A stretch of 64,000 nucleotides of DNA from Kineococcus terrestris (GCF_041020765.1 NZ_JBEUEJ010000010.1), one strand, 5' to 3'. Shown: positions 32,396 through 40,680, numbered from the stretch's first letter. Notes: generated from the letters alone by a model not told the origin. Translations and numbers: made by a program.

Positions 32396-33682
32396 GTGGG
32401 AGCGGTGGAGGGTCCGGCGGGGCAGGTCGACGCGGGCGCGCGCCCGCGCCGCTGGCGGCTGGTCGGCCCCGGAATCGTGGTGGCCGCCACGGGTGTCGGG
32501 GCCGGCGACCTCGTCGCCACCCTGGTGGCCGGCGGCCGCTTCGGCTACGCGCTGCTGTGGGCGGCGGTCGTCGGCTGCGTCGTGAAGATCGTGCTGGCCG
32601 AGGCCGTCGGCCGCTTCCACCTGGCGACGGGCTCGACCCTGTTCGCCGGCTGGCGCTCGCTGGGGTCGTGGACGACCGCCTACTTCGGCGTCTACGTCGT
32701 GGTGTGGGGGTTCGTCTACGGCGCCTCGGCGATGACGGCCTCGGCGCTGCCGCTGGCGGCGCTGTTCGGCGGGGACCTCAAGCCGTGGGCGGTGGCGTGC
32801 GGGGTGGCCGGGCTGCTGCTCGTCGGGCTGGGCCGGTACTCGCTGTTCGAGAAGGTCGTCACCGTCTGCGTCGGCGTCATGTTCGTCGTCGTGGTGGGGC
32901 TGGCGGTACTCCTGCTCGTCGACCGCGTCCCGGGTGCGGCGGGCGGGTTCGCCCAGGGCCTGCCGGAGGGGTCCACGGTCTACACGCTGGGCCTGATCGG
33001 CGGGGTCGGCGGCACCATCACGATGGCCGCCTACGGGTACTGGATCAACGCCAAGGGCTGGCGGGACAGCACGTGGATGCGCGTCATGCGCTGGGACAAC
33101 CGCGTCGCGTACGCGACCACGGGCGTCTTCGTCCTGGCGATGGTGGTGGTCGGCGCCGAGCTGGTCCACGCGGTCGGCGCCGACATCACCTCCGGCGACG
33201 CGGGCCTGCTCGACCTCGACGAGCTGCTGCGCGAGCGCTACGGCGGCGCGCTGTCGGCCGTCTTCCTCGTCGGGTTCTTCGCCACCTCGTTCTCCTCGCT
33301 GCTGGGCGTGTGGAACGGGGTGAGCCTGATGGTCGCCGACTTCTGGGCGAACCTCCGCGCCCCGGCCGGGCAGGAGGCCAGCGCCCGCGTGGCCGACGGC
33401 ACCGCCGAGCGCAGCGCGCCCTTCCGGCTGTTCCTGCTGTGGCTGACGTTCCCGCCGATCGCCCTGCTGTTCCTCGACGAGCCGTTCGGGCTGATCGTCG
33501 CCTACGGGGTGCTCGGCTCGTTCTTCCTGCCGTTCCTGGCGGTGACGCTCCTGCTGCTGCTCAACTCCTCCCGCACCCCGCGCGAGCACCGCAGCGGCCC
33601 GGTGAGCAACGCCGCCCTGGCCGCCAGCGGCCTGCTGTTCCTCGTGCTGTTCGTCGACCAGCTCACCGACCTGGCGGGGTGA
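32396..33682 (+). CDS. Nramp-related metal transporter lacking the canonical metal motifs
   Basis: 428 residues from a GTG at 32396 with GAGGGGGGAG upstream. About eleven membrane spans in the LeuT-like arrangement of Nramp proteins. The usual TM1 motif DPGN is replaced by ATGVGAGDL, and the TM6 motif MPH by TITMAAYGYW, although the overall spacing fits. Classical Nramp members move Mn2+ or Fe2+ with protons; without these ligands the substrate here cannot be assumed. It follows ilvE by 49 bases and may be in the same transcript. NRAMP superfamily membership is clear; substrate is unknown. Confidence 0.8.
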   Translation: MGAVEGPAGQVDAGARPRRWRLVGPGIVVAATGVGAGDLVATLVAGGRFGYALLWAAVVGCVVKIVLAEAVGRFHLATGSTLFAGWRSLGSWTTAYFGVYVVVWGFVYGASAMTASALPLAALFGGDLKPWAVACGVAGLLLVGLGRYSLFEKVVTVCVGVMFVVVVGLAVLLLVDRVPGAAGGFAQGLPEGSTVYTLGLIGGVGGTITMAAYGYWINAKGWRDSTWMRVMRWDNRVAYATTGVFVLAMVVVGAELVHAVGADITSGDAGLLDLDELLRERYGGALSAVFLVGFFATSFSSLLGVWNGVSLMVADFWANLRAPAGQEASARVADGTAERSAPFRLFLLWLTFPPIALLFLDEPFGLIVAYGVLGSFFLPFLAVTLLLLLNSSRTPREHRSGPVSNAALAASGLLFLVLFVDQLTDLAG

Positions 33683-33709
33683 GCGCGCGGCGCCCCCGGG
33701 CGCCGTCAC

Positions 33710-33722
33710 TAGGGTGGGCGCC
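33710..33722 (+). promoter_or_regulatory. Leaderless-type promoter of the FAH-family gene
   Basis: TAGGGT (33710-33715) is seven bases before the ATG at 33723. Confidence 0.5.
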
Positions 33723-34523
33723 ATGCGCATCGCGAGGTTCACGGCCGGCGGGTCCGACCCGCGCTACGCCGTCGTGGAGGGCCCGGCCGGCGAGGAGGAG
33801 CTGCTCGTCGTCTCCGGCGACCCGCTCTACACGCCGCTGAACCCGACGGGGGAGCGGGTGCCGCTGGAGGACGCGCGCCTGCTGGCCCCGGTCATCCCGC
33901 GCAGCAAGGTCCTGGGGATCGGGCGCAACTACGCCGCCCACGCCGAGGAGCTGGGCAACGAGGTCCCCGACGAGCCGCTCGTGTTCACCGTCCCCAACAC
34001 CTCGGTGGCCGGCCCCGGCGACCCGGTGGTGGTCCCGGCGTGGGCGGGCGAGGAGCTGCACTACGAGGGCGAGCTGGCCGTCGTGGTGCGCCGCATCTGC
34101 AAGGACGTGCCGCGCGAGCGCTGGCGCGAGGTGGTCTACGGCTTCACCGTCGCCAACGACGTGACGGCCCGCAGCCTGCAGGGCCCGGACAAGCAGTGGT
34201 GGCGGGCCAAGGGCGCCGACGGGTTCACCCCCATCGGCCCGTGGATCGAGACGGAGCTGGACCCGGCCGACGTGCGCATCACCACCCGGCTGGTGGACGG
34301 GGAGGACTCCCGCCTCGTGCAGGACGGGCGCACCTCGCTGATGGTCCACGACATCGGCGCGATCATCGCCCACGTCAGCAGCGCCATGACGCTGCTGCCC
34401 GGCGACGTGCTGCTGACCGGTACCCCCGCGGGCGTCGGACCGGTGCGCGCCGGGCAGCGCGTGGACGTGGAGGTCGAGGGGATCGGGACGCTGTCCAACC
34501 CGTTCGTCGCGCCCGGGCGCTGA
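33723..34523 (+). CDS. Fumarylacetoacetate hydrolase family protein
   Basis: 266 residues, a single FAH/HpaG-type domain after a ~60-residue N-terminal lobe. Motifs: VLGIGRNYAAHAEELG, then LHYEGELAVVVRR with the metal-binding glutamates, VANDVTARSLQGPDKQWWRAKGAD, and LTGTPAGVG. Enzymes of this family hydrolyse or decarboxylate 2-oxo acids (for example acylpyruvate or oxaloacetate); the exact substrate cannot be read from sequence. In many actinobacteria this gene directly precedes gltX, as here (72 bases apart), which suggests a housekeeping role. gltX has its own -10 hexamer. Confidence 0.88.
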   Translation: MRIARFTAGGSDPRYAVVEGPAGEEELLVVSGDPLYTPLNPTGERVPLEDARLLAPVIPRSKVLGIGRNYAAHAEELGNEVPDEPLVFTVPNTSVAGPGDPVVVPAWAGEELHYEGELAVVVRRICKDVPRERWREVVYGFTVANDVTARSLQGPDKQWWRAKGADGFTPIGPWIETELDPADVRITTRLVDGEDSRLVQDGRTSLMVHDIGAIIAHVSSAMTLLPGDVLLTGTPAGVGPVRAGQRVDVEVEGIGTLSNPFVAPGR

Positions 34524-34580
34524 GCCGCCCGGGGCGCCCGGCCCCCGGGCGCGCGCCCGGCCGCCGGGGCGGGGCGGGCC

Positions 34581-34595
34581 TATCCTGGGCCGGCC
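34581..34595 (+). promoter_or_regulatory. Promoter -10 of gltX, near-leaderless
   Basis: TATCCT (34581-34586) is nine bases before the ATG at 34596; no ribosome site is seen. Confidence 0.45.
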
Positions 34596-36101
34596 ATGAC
34601 TGAGACGCCTGCTCCCGCCCCGACCGCCGTGCGCGTGCGGTTCTGCCCCTCGCCGACCGGGACCCCGCACGTCGGGCTGATCCGCACGGCCCTGTTCAAC
34701 TGGGCGTACGCGCGCCACACGGGCGGGACGTTCGTCTTCCGCGTCGAGGACACCGACTCCGCGCGCGACAGCGAGGAGAGCTACGCGCAGCTCCTCGACG
34801 CGCTGCGCTGGCTGGGCCTGGACTGGGACGAGGGCCCGGAGGTCGGCGGCCCGCACGCGCCGTACCGGCAGAGCCGGCGCCGCGAGCTGTACGCGGACGT
34901 GGTGCAGCGCCTGCTGGCCGCCGGGCACCTGTACGAGTCCTACTCCACCGCCGAGGAGATCGAGGAGCGCCACCGCGCGGCCGGCCGGTCGACGGCGCTC
35001 GGCTACGACAACCACGACCGCGACCTGGCGCCCGAGCAGGTGGAGGCGTTCCGCGCGCAGGGCCGGCAGCCCACCCTGCGCCTGCGCGTGCCCGCCGACC
35101 GCGACTACTCCTTCGACGACCTCGTGCGCGGGCGCATCGAGTTCAAGGCCGGCTCCTTCCCCGACCCGGTCCTCGTGCGCGCCAACGGCGAGCCGCTCTA
35201 CACGCTGGTGAACCCCGTCGACGACGCCCTCATGGGCATCACCCACGTGCTGCGCGGGGAGGACCTGCTCAGCTCCACCGGCCGGCAGCTGGCCCTGTAC
35301 GACGCGCTCGTCGACATCGGCGTCGCGCAGGCGGTCCCGCGCTTCGGGCACCTGCCGTACGTGACGGGCGAGGGCAGCAAGAAGCTGTCCAAGCGCGACC
35401 CGGAGTCCAACCTCTTCCACCACCGCGACCGCGGTTTCGTGCCCGAGGGCCTGCTGAACTACCTGGCCCTGCTCGGGTGGGGCATCGCCGAGGACCGCGA
35501 CGTCTTCACCGTGCAGGAGATGGTCGCCGCCTTCGACGTGGCCGACGTCAACGCCTCGCCGGCCCGCTTCGACGTCGCCAAGGCCGAGGCGATCAACGCC
35601 CAGCACCTGCGGATGCTGGCGCCGGAGGACTTCCGCGAGCGGCTGCTGCCGTACCTGCGGGCCGGCGGCGTGCTGGAGGGGGAGCCGACCCCCGAGCAGC
35701 GCGAGCGCCTGGCGCTGGCCGCCCCGCTCGTGCAGGAGCGCATGACGCTGCTGGGCCAGGCGCCGGGCATGCTCGGCTTCCTCTTCACCGCCGACGAGGA
35801 GGTGGCCCTGGAGGAGGACGCGCTGGCCGCGCTCAAGCCGGAGGCCCCCGCCGTCGTGGACGCGGCGCTGACGGCCCTGGAGGAGCTGCCGGAGTGGACG
35901 ACGGAGCGGGTGGAGGCGGCGCTGCGCGCGGCGGTCGTCGACGGGCTGGGGATCAAGCCGAAGTTCGCCTTCGCGCCGGTGCGCACGGCGGTGACCGGCC
36001 GGCGGGTCTCCCCGCCGCTGTTCGAGTCGATGGAGGTCCTGGGCCGCGACTCCTCGCTGGCGCGGCTGCGCCGGCTGCGCGCTGTCCTCGAGCAGCGCTG
36101 A
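34596..36101 (+). CDS. gltX: Glutamyl-tRNA synthetase
   Basis: 501 residues, class I synthetase. The HIGH-type motif is HVGL at residues 25-28 (SPTGTPHVGL) and the KMSKS-type motif is KKLSKRD near residue 263. The Rossmann core is followed by a helical anticodon-binding half. Actinobacteria usually lack glutaminyl-tRNA synthetase, so this enzyme probably also charges tRNA-Gln with Glu for later amidation. Fittingly, genes for tRNA-Gln and two tRNA-Glu lie directly downstream. A T-flanked hairpin separates the enzyme gene from the tRNA promoter. Confidence 0.95.
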   Translation: MTETPAPAPTAVRVRFCPSPTGTPHVGLIRTALFNWAYARHTGGTFVFRVEDTDSARDSEESYAQLLDALRWLGLDWDEGPEVGGPHAPYRQSRRRELYADVVQRLLAAGHLYESYSTAEEIEERHRAAGRSTALGYDNHDRDLAPEQVEAFRAQGRQPTLRLRVPADRDYSFDDLVRGRIEFKAGSFPDPVLVRANGEPLYTLVNPVDDALMGITHVLRGEDLLSSTGRQLALYDALVDIGVAQAVPRFGHLPYVTGEGSKKLSKRDPESNLFHHRDRGFVPEGLLNYLALLGWGIAEDRDVFTVQEMVAAFDVADVNASPARFDVAKAEAINAQHLRMLAPEDFRERLLPYLRAGGVLEGEPTPEQRERLALAAPLVQERMTLLGQAPGMLGFLFTADEEVALEEDALAALKPEAPAVVDAALTALEELPEWTTERVEAALRAAVVDGLGIKPKFAFAPVRTAVTGRRVSPPLFESMEVLGRDSSLARLRRLRAVLEQR

Positions 36102-36142
36102 GGGGGCGCCGAGGACCGGCGCCGTCCCGGCTCCGGCCCTCG

Positions 36143-36173
36143 TCCGCCCCCGCCCGCGCGCGGCGGGGGCGGA
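36143..36173 (+). terminator. gltX: gltX terminator
   Basis: Perfect 12-base arms (36143-36154, 36162-36173) with a seven-base loop, followed by TTT. It abuts the -35 of the tRNA promoter. Confidence 0.7.
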
Positions 36174-36174
36174 T

Positions 36175-36204
36175 TTGGGCGGCGGGCCGCGGCTGGGCTA
36201 CAGT
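36175..36204 (+). promoter_or_regulatory. Promoter of the tRNA-Gln/Glu operon
   Basis: TTGGGC (36175-36180), an 18-base spacer and TACAGT (36199-36204), 39 bases before the mature tRNA-Gln. Confidence 0.5.
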
Positions 36205-36243
36205 CGTCCTCGCCCGGGCGGTCCGCCGGCCGGGTGATCACCA

Positions 36244-36315
36244 TGGGGTATGGTGTAATTGGCAGCACGACTGATTCTGGTTCAGTTAGTCTAGGTTCGA
36301 GTCCTGGTACCCCAG
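36244..36315 (+). tRNA. tRNA-Gln, anticodon CTG
   Basis: 72 bases. Acceptor TGGGGTA pairs with TACCCCA and the discriminator is G, both typical of tRNA-Gln. The anticodon loop is TTCTGGT with CTG; the T loop is TTCGAGT. No CCA is encoded. Confidence 0.93.
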
Positions 36316-36368
36316 CGCGCGGCAGCGCCGATCACCGAGGAACGTCGACCGGTGCGCTGAGCAGCTAG

Positions 36369-36441
36369 GGCCCCGTTGTGTAGCGGCCTAGCACGCCGCC
36401 CTCTCAAGGCGGTAGCGCGGGTTCGAATCCCGTCGGGGCTA
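36369..36441 (+). tRNA. tRNA-Glu, anticodon CTC (copy 1)
   Basis: 73 bases. Acceptor GGCCCCG pairs with CGGGGCT (first pair G-U), discriminator A. The anticodon is CTC in CCTCTCAA and the T loop is TTCGAAT. Identical to the copy at 36507. Confidence 0.93.
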
Positions 36442-36506
36442 CTCCAGCTCCCCACCTCACCGGTGGGGCCGCTGGCCCGGTCCGCTGCGGCGGACCGGAT
36501 CGCTGG

Positions 36507-36579
36507 GGCCCCGTTGTGTAGCGGCCTAGCACGCCGCCCTCTCAAGGCGGTAGCGCGGGTTCGAATCCCGTCGGGGCTA
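36507..36579 (+). tRNA. tRNA-Glu, anticodon CTC (copy 2)
   Basis: Identical in all 73 bases to the first copy; a 65-base non-identical spacer separates them. Such a duplication probably raises tRNA-Glu(CTC) dosage, in line with heavy GAG codon use. Confidence 0.93.
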
Positions 36580-36585
36580 CGCGTC

Positions 36586-36612
36586 AGGCCCCCGGTCACC
36601 GACCGGGGGCCT
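36586..36612. terminator. Terminator of the tRNA operon, shared with ndgR
   Basis: Perfect 11-base arms (36586-36596, 36602-36612) with a five-base loop, seven bases after tRNA-Glu and 19 bases before the ndgR stop codon on the opposite strand. Confidence 0.75.
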
Positions 36613-36630
36613 TCGTCGTCCCCGGGCGCC

Positions 36631-37365
36631 TCACGGGCGCGCGGGCGCCGCCTCGGCGGGCCGCAGGGCGGCCGAGAAGGCCTCCGCGGTGCCGACCACG
36701 GCGTCGGCGTGCCGGCGGCCGGGGTGGCGGCCGAAGCGCTCGGCGGGCCCGGAGACCGACACGGCCGCGACCACGCGCCCCGAGGGCCCGCGCACGGGGG
36801 CGCTGACGGAGGCCAGGCCCGGCTCGCGCTCACCGCTGGAGTGCGCCCACCCGCGCCGGCGCACCCCGGACAGGGCGGCGGCGTCGAAGCGGGCGCCCAG
36901 CAGCTCCACCGACAGCCGCTCCGGGTCGTCCCAGGCCAGCAGGACCTGGGCGGCCGAACCGGCGGCCATCGTCATCGAGGCGCCCACAGGGACGGTGTCG
37001 CGCAGGCCGTGCAGCCGGTCGGCGGCCGCGATGCACACGCGGTGGTCGCCGTGCCGGCGGTACAGCTGGGCGCTCTCGCCCGTGGCGTCGCGCAGACCGC
37101 TCAGCAGGGGCCCGGCGACGGCGACGAGGCGGTCCTCGCCGGCGGCGGCCGCCAGCTCGGCGTGCCGGGCGCCGAGGACGAAGCGGCCCTGCAGGTCGCG
37201 CCCGACGAGCCGGTGGTGCTCCAGCGCCACGGCCAGCCGGTGGGCCGTGGGGCGGGCCAGCCCCGTGGCGGTGACGAGCTGGGCCAGCGAGGCGGGTCCC
37301 GCCTCCAGCGCCCCCAGGACGCGCACGGCCTTGTCCAGCACGCCGACTCCGCTACTCTTGTCCAC
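36631..37365 (-). CDS. ndgR: IclR-family regulator NdgR, controlling leuCD
   Basis: 244 residues from a GTG at 37365. A winged helix-turn-helix at ~5-65 (SLAQLVTATGLARPTAHRLAVAL) is followed by an IclR effector domain (YRRHGDHRVCIAAADRLHG, GSAAQVLLAWDD). NdgR/LtbR-type proteins are encoded divergently from leuCD throughout actinobacteria and regulate leucine genes and amino-acid-dependent growth. The arrangement is the same here, with only 71 bases between the two start codons and an inverted repeat in the gap. It probably represses leuCD and itself. Confidence 0.88.
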   Translation of the reverse strand: MDKSSGVGVLDKAVRVLGALEAGPASLAQLVTATGLARPTAHRLAVALEHHRLVGRDLQGRFVLGARHAELAAAAGEDRLVAVAGPLLSGLRDATGESAQLYRRHGDHRVCIAAADRLHGLRDTVPVGASMTMAAGSAAQVLLAWDDPERLSVELLGARFDAAALSGVRRRGWAHSSGEREPGLASVSAPVRGPSGRVVAAVSVSGPAERFGRHPGRRHADAVVGTAEAFSAALRPAEAAPARP

Positions 37366-37378
37366 GGACCGATACTGA

Positions 37379-37397
37379 CGTCTCAGGACGTGAGACG
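37379..37397. promoter_or_regulatory. Operator-like inverted repeat between ndgR and leuC
   Basis: CGTCTCA-GGACG-TGAGACG: seven-base perfect arms with a five-base spacer, midway between the two divergent starts. It is the best candidate NdgR site. Confidence 0.6.
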
Positions 37398-37436
37398 CAA
37401 GGACCGCCCGGCGGGCGGGAGGACCGGAGGGGACCG

Positions 37437-38882
37437 ATGGGACGCACACTGGCCGAGAAGGTCTGGGACGAGCACGTCGTCCGCCGCGGGGCGGACGGGG
37501 AGCCGGACCTGCTCTACATCGACCTCCACCTCGTGCACGAGGTCACCAGCCCGCAGGCCTTCGACGGGCTGCGGCTGGCCGGGCGCCCCGTGCGCCGGCT
37601 CGACCTCACCATCGCCACCGAGGACCACAACACCCCCACGGCGGGCATCGACCTGCCGATCGCCGACAAGACGTCGCGCACCCAGATCGAGACGCTGCGC
37701 CGCAACTGCGCCGAGTTCGGCGTCCGCCTGCACTCCCTGGGCGACGCCGAGCAGGGCATCGTCCACGTCGTCGGCCCGCAGCTCGGGCTCACCCAGCCGG
37801 GCATGACGGTCGTGTGCGGGGACTCGCACACCTCCACCCACGGCGCGTTCGGGTCGCTGGCCATGGGCATCGGCACCAGCGAGGTCGAGCACGTCCTGGC
37901 CACCCAGACCCTGCCGCTCAAGCCGTTCCGGACGATGGCGATCACCGTGAACGGGCGGCTGAAGCCGGGCACCACGGCCAAGGACGTGATCCTGGCCGTC
38001 ATCGCCCGCATCGGCACCGGCGGCGGGCAGGGCTACGTCCTGGAGTACCGCGGCGAGGCGATCGAGGCCCTGTCGATGGAGGGCCGCATGACGATCTGCA
38101 ACATGTCGATCGAGGCCGGCGCGCGCGCCGGGATGGTCGCCCCCGACGAGACGACGTTCGCGTACGTGAAGGGTCGCCCGCACGCCCCCACGGGCGCCGA
38201 CTGGGACGCCGCCGTGGCGCACTGGCGCACGCTGCGCACCGACGACGACGCGGTCTTCGACGCCGAGGTCGTCCTGCAGGGCGAGGAGATCGAGCCCTTC
38301 GTCACGTGGGGCACCAACCCCGGCCAGGGCGTCCCGCTGTCCGGGTCCGTGCCGGACCCGCGGAGCATCGGCGACGACGCCGCGCGCCAGTCGGTCGAGC
38401 GGGCGCTGGAGTACATGGGCCTCGAGGGCGGCACCCCCATGCGCGACATCGCCGTGGACACCGTGTTCATCGGCTCGTGCACCAACAGCCGCATCGAGGA
38501 CCTGCGCGCGGCCGCCGACGTCCTGCGCGGGCGCACCAAGGCCGAGGGCGTGCGCGTCATGGTCGTGCCGGGCTCGGCCCGCGTGCGGCTGCAGGCCGAG
38601 GCCGAGGGCATCGACGTGGTCTTCAAGGAGTTCGGCGCCGACTGGCGCCACGCCGGGTGCTCCATGTGCCTGGGCATGAACCCCGACCAGCTCGCCCCCG
38701 GCGAGCGGTGCGCCTCCACCTCGAACCGCAACTTCGAGGGCCGGCAGGGCAAGGGCGGGCGCACCCACCTCGTCAGCCCGCTCGTGGCCGCGGCCACCGC
38801 CGTGCGCGGCACCCTGTCCTCGCCCGCCGACCTGGAACCGCCGGCCGCGCCCGCGGCCGGCGCCCCGCAGCCCGTCGCCTGA
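37437..38882 (+). CDS. leuC: 3-isopropylmalate dehydratase large subunit
   Basis: 481 residues. With LeuD it isomerises 2- to 3-isopropylmalate in leucine synthesis using a [4Fe-4S] cluster. The cluster cysteines are in GSCTNSRIED and in AGCSMCLGMNPD (C-x-x-C). CGDSHTSTHGAFG is the aconitase active-site motif. GGAGGGG precedes the ATG. The last ~25 residues are an Ala/Pro tail. leuD follows after 25 bases in the same operon, and ndgR is divergent upstream. Confidence 0.95.
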   Translation: MGRTLAEKVWDEHVVRRGADGEPDLLYIDLHLVHEVTSPQAFDGLRLAGRPVRRLDLTIATEDHNTPTAGIDLPIADKTSRTQIETLRRNCAEFGVRLHSLGDAEQGIVHVVGPQLGLTQPGMTVVCGDSHTSTHGAFGSLAMGIGTSEVEHVLATQTLPLKPFRTMAITVNGRLKPGTTAKDVILAVIARIGTGGGQGYVLEYRGEAIEALSMEGRMTICNMSIEAGARAGMVAPDETTFAYVKGRPHAPTGADWDAAVAHWRTLRTDDDAVFDAEVVLQGEEIEPFVTWGTNPGQGVPLSGSVPDPRSIGDDAARQSVERALEYMGLEGGTPMRDIAVDTVFIGSCTNSRIEDLRAAADVLRGRTKAEGVRVMVVPGSARVRLQAEAEGIDVVFKEFGADWRHAGCSMCLGMNPDQLAPGERCASTSNRNFEGRQGKGGRTHLVSPLVAAATAVRGTLSSPADLEPPAAPAAGAPQPVA

Positions 38883-38907
38883 GCACCCGCCCGAGGAGGA
38901 GCACACC

Positions 38908-39513
38908 GTGGAGAAGTTCACCGTCCACCGCGGCGTCGGGGTCCCGCTGCGGCGCACCGACGTCGACACCGACCAGATCATCCCGGCCGTCTACCTCAAG
39001 CGGGTCACCAAGACCGGCTTCGAGGACGCGCTGTTCGCCGCCTGGCGCGGCGACCCGTCGTTCGTCCTGAACCAGGACGCCTACCGCTCCGGGTCGGTGC
39101 TCGTGGCCGGCCGCGACTTCGGTACCGGCAGCTCGCGCGAGCACGCCGTCTGGGCGCTGCGCGACTACGGGTTCCGCGTCGTCCTGGCGCCCCGCTTCGC
39201 GGACATCTTCCGCGGCAACTCCGGCAAGCAGGGGCTGCTGACCGGGGTCGTCTCCCAGGAGGACGTCGAGCTCATCTGGAAGGCGCTGGAGGCGCGCCCC
39301 GGCACCGAGGTGACGGTCGACCTCCTCGAGCGCACCGTGCAGGTGGACGACTTCACCGCGCCCTTCGAGATCGACGACTACGTGCGCTGGCGCCTGCTGG
39401 AGGGCCTGGACGACATCAGCCTGACGCTGCGCCACGCCGACGCCGTGGAGGAGTTCGAGGCCGCCCGGCCGTCCTGGAAGCCGCGCACCCTGCCGGCCCG
39501 CACCGCCGGCTGA
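38908..39513 (+). CDS. leuD: 3-isopropylmalate dehydratase small subunit
   Basis: 201 residues from a GTG at 38908 with GAGGAGG upstream. It is the swivelling small subunit paired with LeuC. Motifs: TDVDTDQIIPAVYLKRV, GRDFGTGSSREHAVWAL with the substrate-binding Ser/Arg, and the IFRGNSGKQGLL loop. A near-perfect 17-base hairpin at 39541 ends the operon. Confidence 0.95.
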   Translation: MEKFTVHRGVGVPLRRTDVDTDQIIPAVYLKRVTKTGFEDALFAAWRGDPSFVLNQDAYRSGSVLVAGRDFGTGSSREHAVWALRDYGFRVVLAPRFADIFRGNSGKQGLLTGVVSQEDVELIWKALEARPGTEVTVDLLERTVQVDDFTAPFEIDDYVRWRLLEGLDDISLTLRHADAVEEFEAARPSWKPRTLPARTAG

Positions 39514-39922
39514 GGCCCGGCCCGGCAGGGCCGCGACCTCGCGCCCCGGTCCCCGCCCGACGGCGGGAGCCGGGGCGCTGCCGCGTCCGGACCCGTTGCG
39601 CCGCAACGGGTGCGCGCGCCGGGCGGCGGGCAGTCGTTGGGGGGCAACGGGCCCGCCGGCGCGCCGGGACGGCGGCGCGCGCCCCCGCCCGCGCGGCGCG
39701 CGGTGCCCGTCACCGGTTGCGGCGCAGCGGGACTGGCCGCCCGCGGACGCCGTGTCCCTGGTGGACGGCGGTGATCGGCGGTCGTACCGTTGCCCGCGTC
39801 GGGCTCCTGCTCGGCCTCGCAGCACCCGTCCGGACGGCCTGCGGGACAACCTGCCGGACGCACCGCTGCCCGCCCCGCCGCACGGCGCGGCGCTGCGGGG
39901 CACTCGCTGAGGAGGAGCACCC
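39514..39922. promoter_or_regulatory. leuD-hup spacer with palindromes and the hup promoter
   Basis: 409 bases without a credible gene. It holds the leuD hairpin (39541-39578), a 21-base palindrome with arms ACCCGTTGC/GCAACGGGT (39591-39611), a second repeat CGTTG-5-CAACG (39635-39649), and a likely hup promoter: TGGACG (39762-39767), 17 bases, TACCGT (39785-39790), leaving a leader of about 125 bases. Confidence 0.5.
39541..39578 (+). terminator. leuCD terminator
   Basis: 17-base arms with two mismatches around a CGAC loop, 27 bases past the leuD stop. Confidence 0.6.
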
Positions 39923-40615
39923 GTGAACAAGTCGGAACTGGTCGACGCGCTGGAGGAGCGGCTCGGGGGGCGCAAGCAGGCCACCGCGGCCGTGGAGGCG
40001 CTCGTCGACACCATCACCCTGGCCGTCGCCAAGGGCGAGAAGGTCGCCATCAGCGGCTTCGGCACCTTCGAGAAGCAGGCGCGCAACGCCCGCACCGGCC
40101 GCAACCCGCGCACCGGCGAGGCCGTCAAGATCAAGAAGACGTCCGTGCCGCGGTTCCGCCCCGGCACCGCCTTCAAGGAGGTCGTCGCCGACACCAAGGC
40201 GCTGCGCGCCTGGACGGCCTCGCTGAAGGAGAAGGGCGTCGCCACCGGCGCCGCCTCCCGCCCGGCCGCCGGCGCCGCGGCGCAGAAGGCCGCTCCCGCC
40301 GCGCGGGCCGCCACGGGCCGCACCAGCACCGCCACGTCCACCCGCCCGCCCGCCCGCACGGCCGCCGCGCGACCGGCCGCCCGCACCACGGCCACGGGCA
40401 CCGCGGCGAAGACCACCGCCGCGAGGACGACGGCCGCGAAGACCGCGCCCGCCGCGAAGACCACGGCCGCGAAGACCACGGCCGCGAAGACGACCGCCAC
40501 GAAGACGACGGCCGCGAAGACGACCGCGGCCAAGACGGCGACGGGCACCGCCACGACCGCCGCCAAGCAGACCACCGGCCGCGCCCCGGCCAAGCGGGCC
40601 GCCAAGAAGGCTTGA
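39923..40615 (+). CDS. hup: HU-type nucleoid protein with long Lys/Ala tail
   Basis: 230 residues from a GTG at 39923 with GAGGAGG upstream. The first ~92 residues are a standard HU fold: NKSELVDALEERLGG, FGTFEKQARNARTGRNP, VPRFRPGTAFKE. The remaining ~138 residues are a basic, disordered tail rich in Lys, Ala, Thr and Arg with KTTAA-type repeats, as in Streptomyces HupS and mycobacterial HupB, where the tail adds DNA binding and bridging. It compacts the chromosome. It is monocistronic, with its own promoter and a very strong 3' hairpin. Confidence 0.93.
   Translation: MNKSELVDALEERLGGRKQATAAVEALVDTITLAVAKGEKVAISGFGTFEKQARNARTGRNPRTGEAVKIKKTSVPRFRPGTAFKEVVADTKALRAWTASLKEKGVATGAASRPAAGAAAQKAAPAARAATGRTSTATSTRPPARTAAARPAARTTATGTAAKTTAARTTAAKTAPAAKTTAAKTTAAKTTATKTTAAKTTAAKTATGTATTAAKQTTGRAPAKRAAKKA
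40422..40545 (+). repeat. 15-base tandem repeats encoding the HU tail
   Basis: Units close to gaagaccacggccgc recur about seven times with small changes, translating as K-T-T-A-A or K-T-T-A-T. Such arrays vary in copy number between strains. Confidence 0.8.
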
Positions 40616-40624
40616 GGGCCCGCC

Positions 40625-40674
40625 CCGCACGACGACGCCCCCCGGCCGGACGGCCGGGGGGCGTCGTCGTGCGG
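40625..40674. terminator. Bidirectional terminator between hup and the HTH-MurA gene
   Basis: Perfect 23-base arms (40625-40647, 40652-40674) with a GGAC loop; the strongest hairpin in the window, lying nine and six bases from the two converging stop codons. Confidence 0.85.
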
Positions 40675-40680
40675 AACCGC

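Noticed and set aside
36369..36579. Near-identical 73-base blocks with a 65-base spacer, possibly CRISPR-like
   Set aside because: Both blocks fold as tRNA-Glu with anticodon CTC; only two copies, no cas genes.
40422..40545. HU tail repeats as a possible separate repeat element
   Set aside because: They are in frame and code for the known Lys/Ala tail of actinobacterial HU; no sign of a mobile element.
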